Position numbers and translations under genes: made by a program
The notes under the pieces: model-generated
Told to the model about the DNA's origin: nothing
What the model saw: only the letters and a program-made list of their open reading frames with translations
Databases searched by the model: none
Source: Arachis hypogaea
Lineage: Eukaryota; Streptophyta; Magnoliopsida; Fabales; Fabaceae
Reading direction: 5' to 3'
Length of the DNA: 64,000 nt
Assembly (NCBI RefSeq): GCF_003086295.3
Contig: NC_092054.1
Span: forward strand, 11,605,878-11,669,877
Shown here: in pieces, positions 35,899-47,909 of the stretch
Layout of the letters: every line of letters starts with the position of its first letter
How positions within the stretch are numbered: position 1 is the stretch's first letter

Positions 35899-37650
35899 CT
35901 GAAATAAAATACACATTACTTTGCCAAAAAAGCTAACCAAATCAAATATCAACAATTTTTTTAGTTTCATATAACAGTAATGATAACATACTAAGAACTT
36001 TGATAATAAGCTAATCAAAATATGTGATGAATCGATGGCTGAATGAAGAATAAATAATTTTAAATTATTAGAAAAAAATTAAATATTAACTAATCACTAG
36101 ATAGAATATGTAAATTAAGATAATAATTTCAATAGTAGATAAATGCATTGCATAAGAATAAGGATAGATAATAATAATTTCAATAATAGATAAATACATT
36201 TTAACACTAGATAGGATATGTAAATTATGATAACTTGCTAGTTCAATTCTTAGATGGAAGAGAACTTGACAGCAGCATCAACAAAGTGGAGGAGTACAAA
36301 ATCAACACAATTCAAAAAAATAAACATATATGCCCTAACAAAACAACAAGCAACTCTAGATTTAACGGCTAAAAAAGATGGAGTCATAGAACTGAAAAAA
36401 AAAATAAAGGACATCAAAATTCATCTTTTTCTTTTTCAAACCCTTACCTTAACAGAGATAATGCGGGTCAACAACTCAGCATAGTAGGGACGGCGATAAT
36501 TGTGCTTAGTGGAGGCCACTCGGTTTCTCTGTGAGAAAAATAATACCAACAATGTGTTATAGCAGAGCCATTGAAGAGTGCGAGAAGAAGAGAGGTAGAA
36601 GTTGGAGTTTAACATTATGGATAGAATAATATACCACACTGCGTCGTTTTGGCCAAAACACGCGCCAAAAACAATATGACATTGTTTTTGGAGTGCCAGC
36701 GTGGCAGGAATTAGTCTACCTCAGCTTTCTAATGGCCAGTGATAAACAAAAATTGTTTGAGGGACTACTGTAAGTCTCAAAGTATAACTTTGAGGACTAA
36801 ATTAAGTAACTATTAATTTCAGAAGCCAGTTTAAAGCTCGAACGTAATTTCAGAAACCACTTTAGTCAAACTCATTAAATTGCGCAACAAGTGGTCAAAC
36901 TCACTAAATTGTTTGAACTTTGTACCAAGATTGTTTAGAAAGTCAATCAGTTACAAAAGAAGTTGATAAAAGAAATAAACCAATCATGTCTTTAGAAGAA
37001 AAATGTGAAAATTTAGGTGCAATTAACTTTATATAAAGTTGATAACAAGATTTGTTAAATAATTTGATAGATATGATAAAATTTTTTATCTAACCATTTT
37101 TAACTATCAACTTTATATAATAAAATTAACTATACTTAAATTTTACACAATTTTAATATATTCATTTGAATTTCAATTAGATCTATATCGAATTTCTAAA
37201 TCTTTTGTTTTTAATTTTATTGGTTTAATAATCGGTCTAATTTTTTTGTTTCTTTTTTTTCCATACAAATTCTTTGTTTTATCTTTTTACTTTTTTGTTA
37301 TGCTAACTTTGTGATTATTTAGTAATCGTGTTGTTAAGTTTAAGTATGTAAAAAAAGATGAATATTTAAGAACAGTTACATAATAATTTAATAAAATATA
37401 TTAAATTTTTAATAATTTTTATTTAATAATTTGATATAAAAATAACTTCGTATGAATTTTCTCTCTAAAAGAAAACAAAGAGACTTTGTGAGAATGATAA
37501 AGGTAGAAATGTAAGGTAAGATAAAAGTGACTTTCAATTGCATAACAATACCCACCATTAATTCAACAGAAATCCAATGATTATAAATTGGAGCAAGTCT
37601 AAAACATTCTCTCTCTTTTCTTATACATTCACAAAACATTTTATGTAAAT
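35899..37650. other. Intergenic DNA with possible gene fragments
   Basis: 35889-35898 on the - strand is the first part of the kinesin exon whose remainder is at 24048-24246, with a CAG acceptor just outside it. On the - strand 36430-36620 contains an open stretch including RNRVASTKHNYRRPYYAEL followed by a good GTAAGG donor; I do not recognise this protein and it may be a gene fragment. The rest is AT-rich without a visible gene. Confidence 0.4.
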
Positions 37651-38200
37651 GATATGATTATTATAACTCAGCGGATATAAGTTATAATTCGAAAATTAGA
37701 TCTAATTTATTCTTATAAGTCGACCACATAAGTTATAATTCGGCCACTTACAAATTTAAAAGAATAATTCGTGATCCATTCGGATAAGTCGGCCGCGTGT
37801 CCTATAACTCGGTCACGTGCAGCAAATTCAAAAAGAGAACGGTTACTTGCTGATAACCCCTAAAAAGACATCTTCAAAGAAGTTACCAAATGATTCCCTG
37901 CGAGATTCTCGGATCGTATCCATGCCTCATATCTCGAAATGAGGAGAACATATCATGATAAAGTAAGATACAAATATTATATAAACAAAACCAAGTAAAC
38001 ACAGTGAAAGGAGGACAGAGAACTCTCCCATTTATTTTTTTACTTGAGCATTTGAGTCCAACCTCCTCCGGTGTTTCTCGACAACTGAAGTATAACTTGA
38101 CGTTTGTGTTCTTAAGACAGAAAATTTCATATAAACGGATGAAGTTATACCTCGGTTCAGATTACTGTGAAGGAACAATAAATAATTTATAAATTTAAAT
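37650..38200. other. GC-richer fragment, possibly from a retrotransposon LTR
   Basis: The piece at about 37660-38110 is richer in GC than its flanks and contains repeats of (A)TAAGTCGGCC and TATAACTCGG. This looks like part of an LTR from another element family. I found no matching second copy, ends or target duplication in the window, so the call is weak. Confidence 0.28.
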
Positions 38201-39474
38201 ATAACACATGAAGTTAATTAATGTAAGATTTTAGGATTATAATACACAGTATCTATGACTTTGATCCAACATTTAGTTTTGTAAAAATATTTTTTTACTG
38301 AGATATATAACATGTAGATTTAACTTTATTTCGTATTTTTTCTTCTGTAAAAAAATAAACAGATAAATTAGTGCACTTACTATACGAAGAATGGGATTGT
38401 TTTCCATTGCTTCTTATTACTTTGTCCACATCCATCGCAAATTTGGTTGTTCATGAGAATAAGAGGAATGGACGATTAGAGAAAAATAAAACAAAATAAA
38501 ATTAGAACCACTCCTCGAAGATCTTCTGATTCTTGTTTTACCATATTTTCCAGATGGTGAAAGCCACAAAGAATTTGAGAAGTTCTTTCTCTTTGTAACG
38601 TGTTGTTGTTGCAATTTTGATCAGTCAAGCCACCACCAAAAGAGTAAAAGGAGCAGTCATAACTCAATATCTTTAAACAAATAATTCTCAAATAGATAGA
38701 TAAGGGGATTGATATTTATCTTTAGAAAAAACTAAAAAAAATACTAGAGTCAATATTTTTAGTAAAAAAATAAAAAAAGGTTAACTATTAAATTAATACC
38801 AAAAATTTAACTGCTGATAAAACGATCTCGAAAATTTGTTATTAACAAAATATTCTTTAAATGATTTGAAAATGCAACAAAAATAATTAATTATTTTTTG
38901 TAAGTGACAAAAAAAAATTTGTATTTAACAAATGATCTGAATTTTTATGACAATATTTAAATAAATATTTAAAAAGTACACAAAAAAATTTAAAACAAAT
39001 TTTGATTTATAGATTTTTTATTTTTCAAAAAAATATAATAATTCATACTAAAAGAACTTTTTAAAAGAATTCACTTCATATAAGATTACTAAATTTTAAA
39101 AATAAAAAAGGTTTTATTTTTTAATAATAATTATAAAAATTTTCATCAAAATTTTATCTTTAAATTTTTTTTAATACAGTTTTGCTAGGAAACTAACTAG
39201 AAGAGTAGCTAATTAGAGCCAACTAGTTGAAAAATAAAGAATTGACTTGAGTTGATTTAGGTTGTAGTTGAAAAAATAACCTCCTACTACTCTAATTTTT
39301 CGAATTTTAAAAAATAAAAAATAAAAAAAAAATGACTTGAGTTGGCTTAGATTGTAGTTAGCTTTCTAAACTTTTTTTTTAAATATATATTTAATATCTA
39401 ATTTTTTTATTGTGTTTTTAAATCTTTTAGGAATTTATTTATCGTGAGCATATTTTAATTTTTTTGCCAATAAT
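38201..39474. other. AT-rich intergenic DNA, no clear gene
   Basis: On the - strand, about 38480-38610 reads FVAFTIWKIW in one frame, which recalls the tail of the zinc-binding domain of LINE reverse transcriptases. The match is too short to call. The remainder is AT-rich and featureless. Confidence 0.4.
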
Positions 39475-39479
39475 ATAAA

Positions 39480-41307
39480 TGATGGTTTTCAGTGGCTAAG
39501 AGAAAGGGGGTTGAATCTTAGTCCATTTTTTATTTAATAACACTTGCTGGTCTTTCAAACAACTTCTGGAGACCTTTTGATTTTTGTCTCGTACCCAACC
39601 ACGAGACTTTTTCTTTTTATCTCGTCACCCGGCACGAGATATTTTTCAATTTTATCTCCTGGAAGCAGAAACAGAAATGGAGTAGAAGAGAGAGAGAATT
39701 ACACCAAGATATATCCTGGTTCAGCTGCTAAGTGCAATGCAGCCTACATCCAGCCTCCATCACAACAATGATGGAATTTCACTATAATCATTCTTGATTA
39801 CAAACACCAATTCTCCCTAGGAACTATACCCTTCCTATCCGGGACAAGTCCAGAATCTAAATCCCAATCCTGAACTTGACTTGGTCACTGCCAAGCTTTC
39901 CAACTGCAAAGTGCTAACCCAACTTGCAAGGGGATTCCCACAAAATCATGAAACACAACACAGATGTACAAAAGACCTATAAGGACATCTATGACTTTTT
40001 TTTTTAATTTTGCACTCTCTGCCTTTTTCCGCTCTATGACTTTTTCTTCAAACCTCACTGTCTTTTTCATGAGACTCAAGACAGACAAAATTAAACAGAA
40101 AAGTACAAAACAGAAAATATTGAAAGAGAAGAACTTCTGTTAGCTTAGGTAGCTATGAGAACTCTGTGCCTTGCACTCTCACTCTTTGCCTCAAACCCTG
40201 GCTGTTCTCCCTTACTTATAGGGGGAAGCCTCCATGGTTGAAACCAAATAAACCAAGCTAATCTTCTTCTTCTTGCAAACCGGTTTGGCCAGAGAGAGAA
40301 GAGAGATAACCAAATGCAAAACCCAACATGCAATTGCCTCTGGTCCTTCTTTGGTCACAAATCTTCATCAATCCGAGCCTTCCATCTTGTCTTGCACTCC
40401 AAAAAGGATTCCTAGCCCTTGATGAGTTATTGATGATGACAGCTTCATCTGCTCCAACTTCTGCCTCATTCACTACGTAGCTACAGTGACTACCTCCTGT
40501 AGTGGTTGAGCAAAATCAGAGACAAGCCATCCTTCCAAGGATCTTCCTCCTCTAACCGAAATCTTCATCATCCATTTTTGGTATGGTGAGGCTGAGCTTA
40601 CTTCACCATATCTTACTTTTTTTGGTTGAAGATCTAAGCCACAACATATTTTTTGTTTTTTTTTCTTGCCATCATTACAATGGTCTTATTGCTTGTTTCT
40701 CCTTCCTTTCGGTAGCTAGCCATAGCTTTCATGCTTTCGGTGTAAAGTGACCGAAGTAGGAGAAGAGAGATGAGAGTGAAGAAAGAGAAACTTGAACAAT
40801 AATTAATGAATGTGATAAAGTGAATTAAGTTTCCCACTTCCCTTACTTTAGGTAGCGTGTAGTATTGATGATGTCCATCAAATCAAATGTTAATTCTCTC
40901 TCGTGTTTCCAATGTAAGTTAATTGAGTTTGAAATTCATCCCAAATTAAAAATAGGATCCGTTAGAAACATAGAACTTTGTTTTCTTTCGTTATTTGTTT
41001 TGGACCAAGCTTTAGTTTTGGTAGCAAAGTTTCAAATGGGCTAGTAATAATAGTAATTTAATCTGACCCAATCAAGAATAATACTTCAGCCACACTTCTT
41101 TAAATAATTTTTTATCCAATGATGAATATAAAATTCACATATGGACTTGCAACACTTTTTCTTTTCTTTTCAGCCCAACATAAATCTGCACTACAAAATT
41201 AATTTAATCAACATATATGAATTGAAATCAAATTCATAATTTTGTAATTAATCAAATTAATAATGTTTGAGCTTCACTAATTTAAATTAGAGTTTTGAAG
41301 CTCATCA
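39480..41307 (-). mobile_element. Solo LTR of the Sirevirus-type family
   Basis: This is the reverse complement of an LTR of the 24-36 kb family. It starts TGATGGTTTTC and ends GAAGCTCATCA on the + strand, is 1828 bp long, and is flanked by a perfect 5-bp duplication ATAAA (39475-39479 and 41308-41312). It keeps the promoter and the hairpin motif region (about 39583-39645), with fewer motif copies than the full element. Confidence 0.93.
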
Positions 41308-41389
41308 ATAAATTTTCGGACACTATTTTATAATTTACACAAATAAAAAAAATATTAAGTAACGTTAGTTCGGTTTCGAAAAGAATAAA

Positions 41390-41688
41390 AGTTACCTTGG
41401 GCTGATGAAAGAGATTGGGCTTGGGAGTGGCTTGTAGCTCCTTCTCTAAGCACGAATTAGCAATTGAATTAGCATCGTAATAATAGGAGATGCATTACTT
41501 GATTTTAGAACTTACTTGCCAATGTGACGGTTATCACTTGAATATGACATTGGAACCCAACCGTCTCTGGCTGAAAACAACAACACCGAGTTCCAAAATA
41601 GGGGAAGGAGAGAGGAACCCCTCGAATCGAAGAAGATGAAGAAATGGAGGAACGGTGATGATGTGCTGACACGCTGCTTTGAAAGGTT
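41390..41688 (-). other. Possible gene fragment with two exon-like pieces
   Basis: On the - strand, 41688-41512 is open (Ser/Phe-rich, ending SSDNRHIGK) and stops at a GTAAGT donor. A second exon-like piece, about 41449-41397, is preceded by TTAG and followed by GTAACT. I do not recognise the product. The piece abuts the CACTA-like end at 41689, so a gene may have been cut there. It could also be chance. Confidence 0.25.
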
Positions 41689-41729
41689 CACTACAAGAAA
41701 TTCATTTAGTACCGTCGGATTTACCGGCA
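41689..41729 (+). mobile_element. CACTA transposon terminus
   Basis: CACTACAAGAAA at 41689-41700 is the standard terminal inverted repeat start of plant CACTA (En/Spm) transposons. It is followed by CCGTCGG...CCGG, which looks like a sub-terminal repeat. I found no matching TTTCTTGTAGTG end to the right, so only one terminus can be supported. The broken LHP1 copy begins directly after it. Confidence 0.55.
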
Positions 41730-42614
41730 GAAAGATCAACTCCTCATCTTCCAATAACGGGCCTAAATTAAGCCAACATCCCTATCTTTCCACAATCGTC
41801 AGTGAAAATCACTGACGAAGTGGAAAACAACGGGGATGCTGCACCCCAAATGGGAGTAGGCTTGGAAATGTTTCAGGATCAATCGGTCTTGCAAATGAAG
41901 AATCCGATTATGATCCTGAACTTAGCGAGCCAAGAGCATCAACAGTCATGTCAATGGCTGTTGATGCTAAAGGCTCGCCATACATTTCCAAGACACTAAT
42001 CTCTCATAATCGATTAAATTGATTGCATGAAATCAGATAGCTTCAACAGAGGAGCCAGAAAGAGAAAATCTAGTTTCATTAAGATTTAAGAGTTTCAACA
42101 GAAATTTATAATATTCTAGAAAACCTCTTAATTTGTAGAATCGAACTGGTACTTCTAATGCCTTGGCTTCACAAGGGGGAGCCAGTAACAAAAAGAAGAT
42201 TCTGCCAAAACCTTTCAATCCAATCTGAAAGATCTTAAGGCCATTAAACTATTCGCCACCGCCAGTTCCGGAAGTTGTGGTGACCTTTCCGGCGATGGAG
42301 GTAATTAATGATGGACAACCATTATCTCAAAAGGAATTATGCCATTTTGTTAAGCAATTTTTTTTCTTTTTATGATGGTTTGATTATTTTCTAGCCAATT
42401 TCTCATTGCTTAAAATGATTAACAAATTGTACTTATGGCCATTTTTGATAATGTTTTTCTTGGGTTGCAGCTGATCAATTTTTATGAACAGCTTCTTCAA
42501 TATATAAGTATGCAAAGCTTTATTTTTTTTAATTTTCATGTGTATGCAATTGTTGCATAATTCCATTTTTTTTATAGATTCAAAAGATAAAGCAGGATAA
42601 AATAAATTGTTTGT

Positions 42615-42654
<40 letters not shown>

Positions 42655-43020
42655 AGTATGACTATTGAACGAATTGTTGTATGTATTTTTGGCTATGTAC
42701 TATAATGCATGTTACCATCAACATAACATGAAGAATTAGCTTTGTTCAATGCCTCAACAACATGGGATCAAGTCTTAGAACAAAACATTTGTTTTGGATT
42801 AATAACAACTTCTATGGTAAGTTCTGTATTTATCTACTAGCAATTTCCATCAGCATATTTATGAAAATTATTTGGACATAATATAAGCTATGCATGTTGA
42901 TGCTATTATGATGGTCTTAGAATGTTGATTCTAGTGTTATATATGGAGACTCTAGAATCATGTTGTCATATGTAGAAACATATCACCTCGAATTGATGTT
43001 TCTTAGAATGATCATAAATA
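41730..43020 (+). pseudogene. Broken LHP1 copy (3' half plus 3' flank)
   Basis: The sequence matches LHP1 exon 4 (about 41730-42295), part of exon 5 (about 42310-42345), intron 5 and exon 6 (42471 onward). It then follows the LHP1 3' flank to about 43020, corresponding to about 49825 down to 47910 on the other strand. Intron 5 is kept, so it was copied as DNA and is not a retrocopy. Intron 4 and the start of exon 5 are missing, and deletions and frameshifts are spread through exon 4. Exons 1-3, with the chromodomain, are absent. It is inverted relative to the intact gene about 5 kb away. Confidence 0.88.
42618..42651. repeat. (AT)n microsatellite
   Basis: A perfect AT dinucleotide run of about 17 units lies inside the LHP1-derived 3' flank copy. 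The corresponding part near the intact LHP1 gene lacks it. Confidence 0.85.
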
Positions 43021-44307
43021 ATTGATTTTATATGGTGGTTGTTACATGTTAAGAAAGAAAAGAAAAGGAAATATTTGAGTTTGCTGAAAAAATTAATTTC
43101 TTAACATTATTCTTTTATATTATATTATGGATTCAAACTCCTATCACTTATTTAAGCAGATTAGGATAATTTACTTAATTAAACTAATTGAAATGTGATA
43201 CTATCTGATTGTTCTAAATATAAATGTACTATAATTTTGTTCTCTAATTTTTTATATAAATTGTGGCAAAGCTTATAGTTTTAACAAAAAATATATATAT
43301 ATATAAAATCCGGTGAAATAACATGATTTATGCTTTATAAATATGAATAGTGGTTTAGGTACAAATTTTAGAACCCAGCCCAGATGAAGTCCCGTAAGAA
43401 AAGAAAAAAGCAAAACCTTATTTTTACAAAATCACTAATAAATTAATTGAAAATCCTCTCCCAAGATTAGGAGTCACATCAGAGATATGTGAATGTGAAT
43501 ATCAGAGGGATATTCGAATATGGAGATGAGGATGAAAACAAAAGGCTCTTTTTTTCGGAGATGGATTTTCTGGATGTGTTATTCATGGAGAACTTGTGTG
43601 TTTCTAATTAATATGGAGCCAATTTTTTTTTCTAATTCCAAAACATAAATCGGAGGCACTAAATTGGGAGGGAAAAGAAAACTGATGGTCAGATTTGTGG
43701 GGAGCTGAATTCAAATTTTGAAGTTTCACAAATTAGTTTATGTTTTAAAAATTAAAAAAAAATTAAAGTTCACAAATCGAAGAGTCGGATTTTATGTTTT
43801 AAAAATTAAAAGTTTACAAATCGGAAGATCAAATTTGTGATTTCCTTATGAAAAAAACACAAAATTTTATACATTGTTGAGATATACTACTATAAACCCA
43901 ATATCAAAATTAAAAAGCGAAAACAAAAATCTTTTCGTGGAGGTAAGAATGGAGATAAAAAGTTATCTGAAAAACATGTTCAAACGAAAATTGTACAACA
44001 TCCAAAATACATATTTTAATTTTAAAATAAGAAATGCATTGCATACTAAAATAGTTATCAAGACAAATTTAGTATGTCTTTGTTTTTTATTTTATGAAGA
44101 TTTTGGAAATGTCGCAAGGTAGTACTCTTAAAAGTGTTTTATATGTAATTATAAGAACCTATTCTCACCTAAATAAAAATTATGAAAAGAAAAAAAAGTG
44201 TCAATTGGAAGAAAATTGGATAGAAAAAAAGTATTCAATTATTTGTGTTTTTGCACCTTATGGGAAACACTATTTTTTTTTAAATGTGCATTTTGTTTTT
44301 GAGTAAA
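43021..44307. other. AT-rich intergenic DNA, no gene seen
   Basis: Only short frames and A/T runs are present. Small direct repeats of ACAAATCGGA-like sequence occur at about 43770-43830. No protein is recognised. Confidence 0.5.
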
Positions 44308-45098
44308 GGGATCACTTTGTAGATTTATAGTACTAGAGATGATTATAGGTGGCTCTCTAAACAAAGATTCAGTAGCAATAATCAACATAGGTGGAGATGA
44401 TTGTGGTGTCTTAATATCTCAGTAGAGAGGCCATTGTAGGCGCAGATTTATAGTGGGTGTAGAGCATAGGTGCAATGACATATTTAATGCAAAGAATCTT
44501 TGGTCTGATCACAAAATGGTTGTTTGTGCTAGAATGGCAGCTAATGAGATTAGAATGGCGGTAGATAGGAGTTCTTATTTTAAAACTATCACGAATAAGA
44601 GGCGTTGGGAACCCCCTCTACTAATTGCTATGAAGTTAATTGTGATGCTAGTCTAGTTGTCGATCTTCATTTGACTGGCTTTGGTTGTATTATTAGGGAT
44701 TTCAATGGTAGTTGGATTTCTGGCTGTTCAGGCTTTATTTCAGATTGGTCTATTCTTTTATGTGAATTATTTGCTGTTCAGAAAGGTCTGCTTTTAGCTT
44801 GAGATCATGGCATCAAAGATATTGTTTGTGAAACAGATTGCCTTAATATCTTGTTTCTTATTCCGGGTAGTGATGGTAGTTGTAATGCTGATGTTGTTGA
44901 TCTTATTTCCAAAAGAGCTACTATCCCGGCAATAGGTTGTTCACTTGGAATAGATAGATCGTGAATCAAATAAGGTTGCGGATTTGATGGCTAAATATAG
45001 AGCGAAGTGCAATTCCAATCATCTATTCTGACTTAAGATAGGTGTTTTGTCTTTAGTTTTCGTATGTTTAGACACCAAAAAAAAGGGGATCACTTTGT
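44308..45098 (+). mobile_element. 5'-truncated LINE (L1-type) insertion
   Basis: The insert is 44321-45085. A 13-bp target duplication GGGATCACTTTGT flanks it (44308-44320 and 45086-45098) and the right end has a short poly-A, as expected from target-primed reverse transcription. Inside, about 44440-45035 encodes the C-terminal RNase H-like domain (RVT_3 type) of plant LINEs: NCDASLVVDLHLTGFGCIIR, then LLCELFAVQKGLLLA and ETDCLNIL, and in a shifted frame NKVADLMAKY. A stop lies at about 44802 and there is at least one frameshift near 44960. Endonuclease and reverse transcriptase are missing through 5' truncation. Confidence 0.86.
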
Positions 45099-45218
45099 TG
45101 CATATTTTAAAGAATACCATTAGTGTGTAAACCTACTTTAAATCCAATTAGAACCAACAAGCCAAAAAAAAAAGAAAAAAAAAGTTTTGTAATTTCATCT
45201 TTTGGTTTGTTTTTGTTG

Positions 45219-47410
45219 TTGCAAGAGTTTACATTTCCAAATGGTTAATTTGGGGAGGATTATAGCTCAATTAGTTTGAGTTGAACAATGTTCTTTGTTG
45301 CACCTTGAATGTGATATCAATGATGAAAGATGATAATTGCAATAGGTTGGTGAGTGAAAATAAGAAAGGGTGGACATTCAAATTGATGCAAATCTTGAAT
45401 TAGACCAATAGGGTTGGAAAGATACTATAAATCAAGTCAGGGTCAAAGGAAGAGATTTGCAATAGCATCTCTTTGTCTTAGAGTTACAAGAGTTTACATT
45501 CTTGATCATTGACATGGTGTGAAGATTATAGATCAATTAATTGAGTTGAACAATGTGCTTTTTAAAGGTACTTTAATTCACAGGATTATGGGACACTGGC
45601 ATCAAAAGCTTTAATGCAATATCAACCAAAGAAGGACGAGAATTGCACTAGAATGAAGAATTTGCCAATCAAAGCTCGAATTTCCCAGTAATCCAGATCG
45701 TGAACGATACCATGAATGATACCATTACTACTTCAAAGCTACTTTAAATGCAATTCAATGTCATATCTCGGATTAGAGGAGAAGGCATTTCTTGATAACT
45801 AGCTTGGTATGAGATTATAGATTAATTAGCTGGGTTCAACATTGTTTGCGTTACAAGCTTGATGCAGTATCAACAATGAAGGATGAAAAGTTCACTCGAA
45901 CAGAGAAATTGTCGAATCAAAGCTTGAATTCACATTAATTAGTTGAGTTCACCATTGTTCTTCTTATAGGTACTTTAAATCTCAAGATTCTTAGACACTG
46001 ACGTTACGAGCCTGATACAGTATCAACAACGAAGGACAAAATGTTCATTCGAACAGAGAAATTGCCAAATCAAAGGTTGAATTCACATTAATTAGTTGAG
46101 TGCGCCATTGTTCTTCTTATAGGTACTTTAAATCACTTTAAATCTCAAGATTCTTAGATTACAAGCTCAATGCAGTATCACCAACGAAGGACGAGAAGTT
46201 CACTCGAACAGAGATATCGCCAAATCATAGCTTGAATTCGCATTAATTAGTTGAGTTCGCCATTGTTCTTCTTATAGGTACTTTAAATCTCAAGATTATT
46301 AGACACTGACATTACAGGTTTAATGCAGTATCAACAACGAAAGACGAGAAGTTCACTCAAACAAAGAAATTGCCAATCATAGCTTGAATTCATATTAATT
46401 AGTTGAGTTCGCCATTAGACACTAACGTTACAGGCTTAATGGAGTATTAACAACAAAGAATGAGAAGTTCACTCGAATAGAGAAATTGCCAAATCATAGC
46501 TTGAATTCACATTAATTAGTTGAGTTCGCCATTGTTCTTCTTATAGGTACTTTAACTCTCAAGATTCTTAGAAATCAACATTACAAGCTTAATGCAGTAA
46601 CAACAACAAAGGACGAGAAGTTCACTCGAACAGAGATATTGCCAAATCAAAGCTTGAATTTGCATTAATGCAAATCTTGAATGATACCATGAATGATTAC
46701 TGCCTCGAGGCAAAAGGAGGTTTTGAAATTTGCATCCATTTCTCATCATTGCAAGGGTTTGCATTTCCTCATAGTTAACTCTCAAGATTCTTAGACATCG
46801 ACATTACAAGCTTAATGCAATATCAACAATAAAGGTCATTGCAAGGGTTTGCATTTCCTCATAGTTAACTCTCAAGATTCTTAGACATCGACATTACAAG
46901 CTTAATGCAATATCAACAATAAAGGATGAGAAGTTCACTCGAACAGAAATATTGCCAAATCAAAGCTTGAATTCGCATTAATGCAAATCTTGAATGATTA
47001 CTGCCTTGAGGCAAAAAGAGGTTTTGAAATTTGCATCCATTTCTCATCGTTGCAAGAATTTGCATTTCCTCATAGTTAACCTAGTGTGATGATTATAGAT
47101 CAATTGGTTGATTTTATCAATCTTCTTGTTGGTAGAACTTGAATGCTCTAGATTTTGAGACACTGAGAATCACAAGCTTTATCGAAATATCAACCGCGAG
47201 GGACGAGAACTGCACTGGGTTGGTGAATTGCTATGGCATCAAAGCTTGAATTGCAATACCGTGGCGTTACTATTTATCTACCTCTGCTCCACATCGTTGC
47301 AAGAATTTGCAGTTCTTGATATCAAATTTGGTGAGGAAACTAATATCAATTACTTGAGCCAAACAATATCAACAACGAGGACGAAGGTCTTGAATTGCAA
47401 CGGGTTTTGG
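45219..47410. repeat. Tandem repeat array, units of about 150 bp
   Basis: A block beginning ATTAATTAGTTGAGTTCGCC recurs at about 45933, 46087, 46242, 46393 and 46510, spaced 154, 155, 151 and 117 bp, and diverged forms occur at about 45264, 45530, 45818, 46661 and 47090. Each unit runs on through CTCAAGATTCTTAGACA, a TGCAGTATCAACAACGAAGG block and TTCACTCGAACAGAGAAATT. Outer units are longer (about 270-290 bp) and carry an extra GCAAGGGTTTGCATTTCCTC segment. A perfect 90-bp duplication sits at 46746-46835 and 46836-46925. I see no convincing coding frame. Confidence 0.88.
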
Positions 47411-47909
47411 TGAATGAAAATATTAGAGGGTAGTGAGTATTTTATTATAGTGCACCGAAAGAAACTAGTTGTATCGACACCAAGAATCTTTAAAATGGTG
47501 TTATAGAGAAATGACATTGGAACCAAATAATGGAGATTTTTCTTTTTTCGCTAAAGAAAAGATCAGACATAACAAAATAGAAACATAGAAGAAATTTTGG
47601 ATTTTTGAAGGGGCAACAAAACGAGAATTTAGTGCTAATTAGGGTGGTCAAGGATGGAAACAAAAAACAATTGCAAAAGACACCCAAAATAGGGAGTGAA
47701 TGAATGGAAAGCAAAGCCTTCAATTGTTTTCGCTTCCTCTCTTAATGCTAGTCGACGTCGACACAAGCCGCCGCTGCGCTTTTTCGCCGGGTGTTAGAGG
47801 GTTGGTAACGAAACGTCGCTCTCGGCAACTCTAATCTGGGTAGTCTTCATCTCGACGACACTAATTATTAAGTTTAGGGTTTAGAAATCATTATTGGTTT
47901 ACTCACGGC
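47411..47909. other. Intergenic DNA right of the repeat array
   Basis: A GC-richer patch at about 47750-47860 (CGTCGACG-containing) and a TTTAGGGTTTAG motif near 47872 could mark the edge of a transcribed unit or promoter on either strand. No protein is recognised. Confidence 0.35.

Noticed and set aside
45219..47410. Possible CRISPR-like array of regularly spaced repeats
   Set aside because: Units are about 150 bp, contiguous and diverged, with no short identical repeats and unique spacers, and the DNA is plant nuclear with no cas genes.
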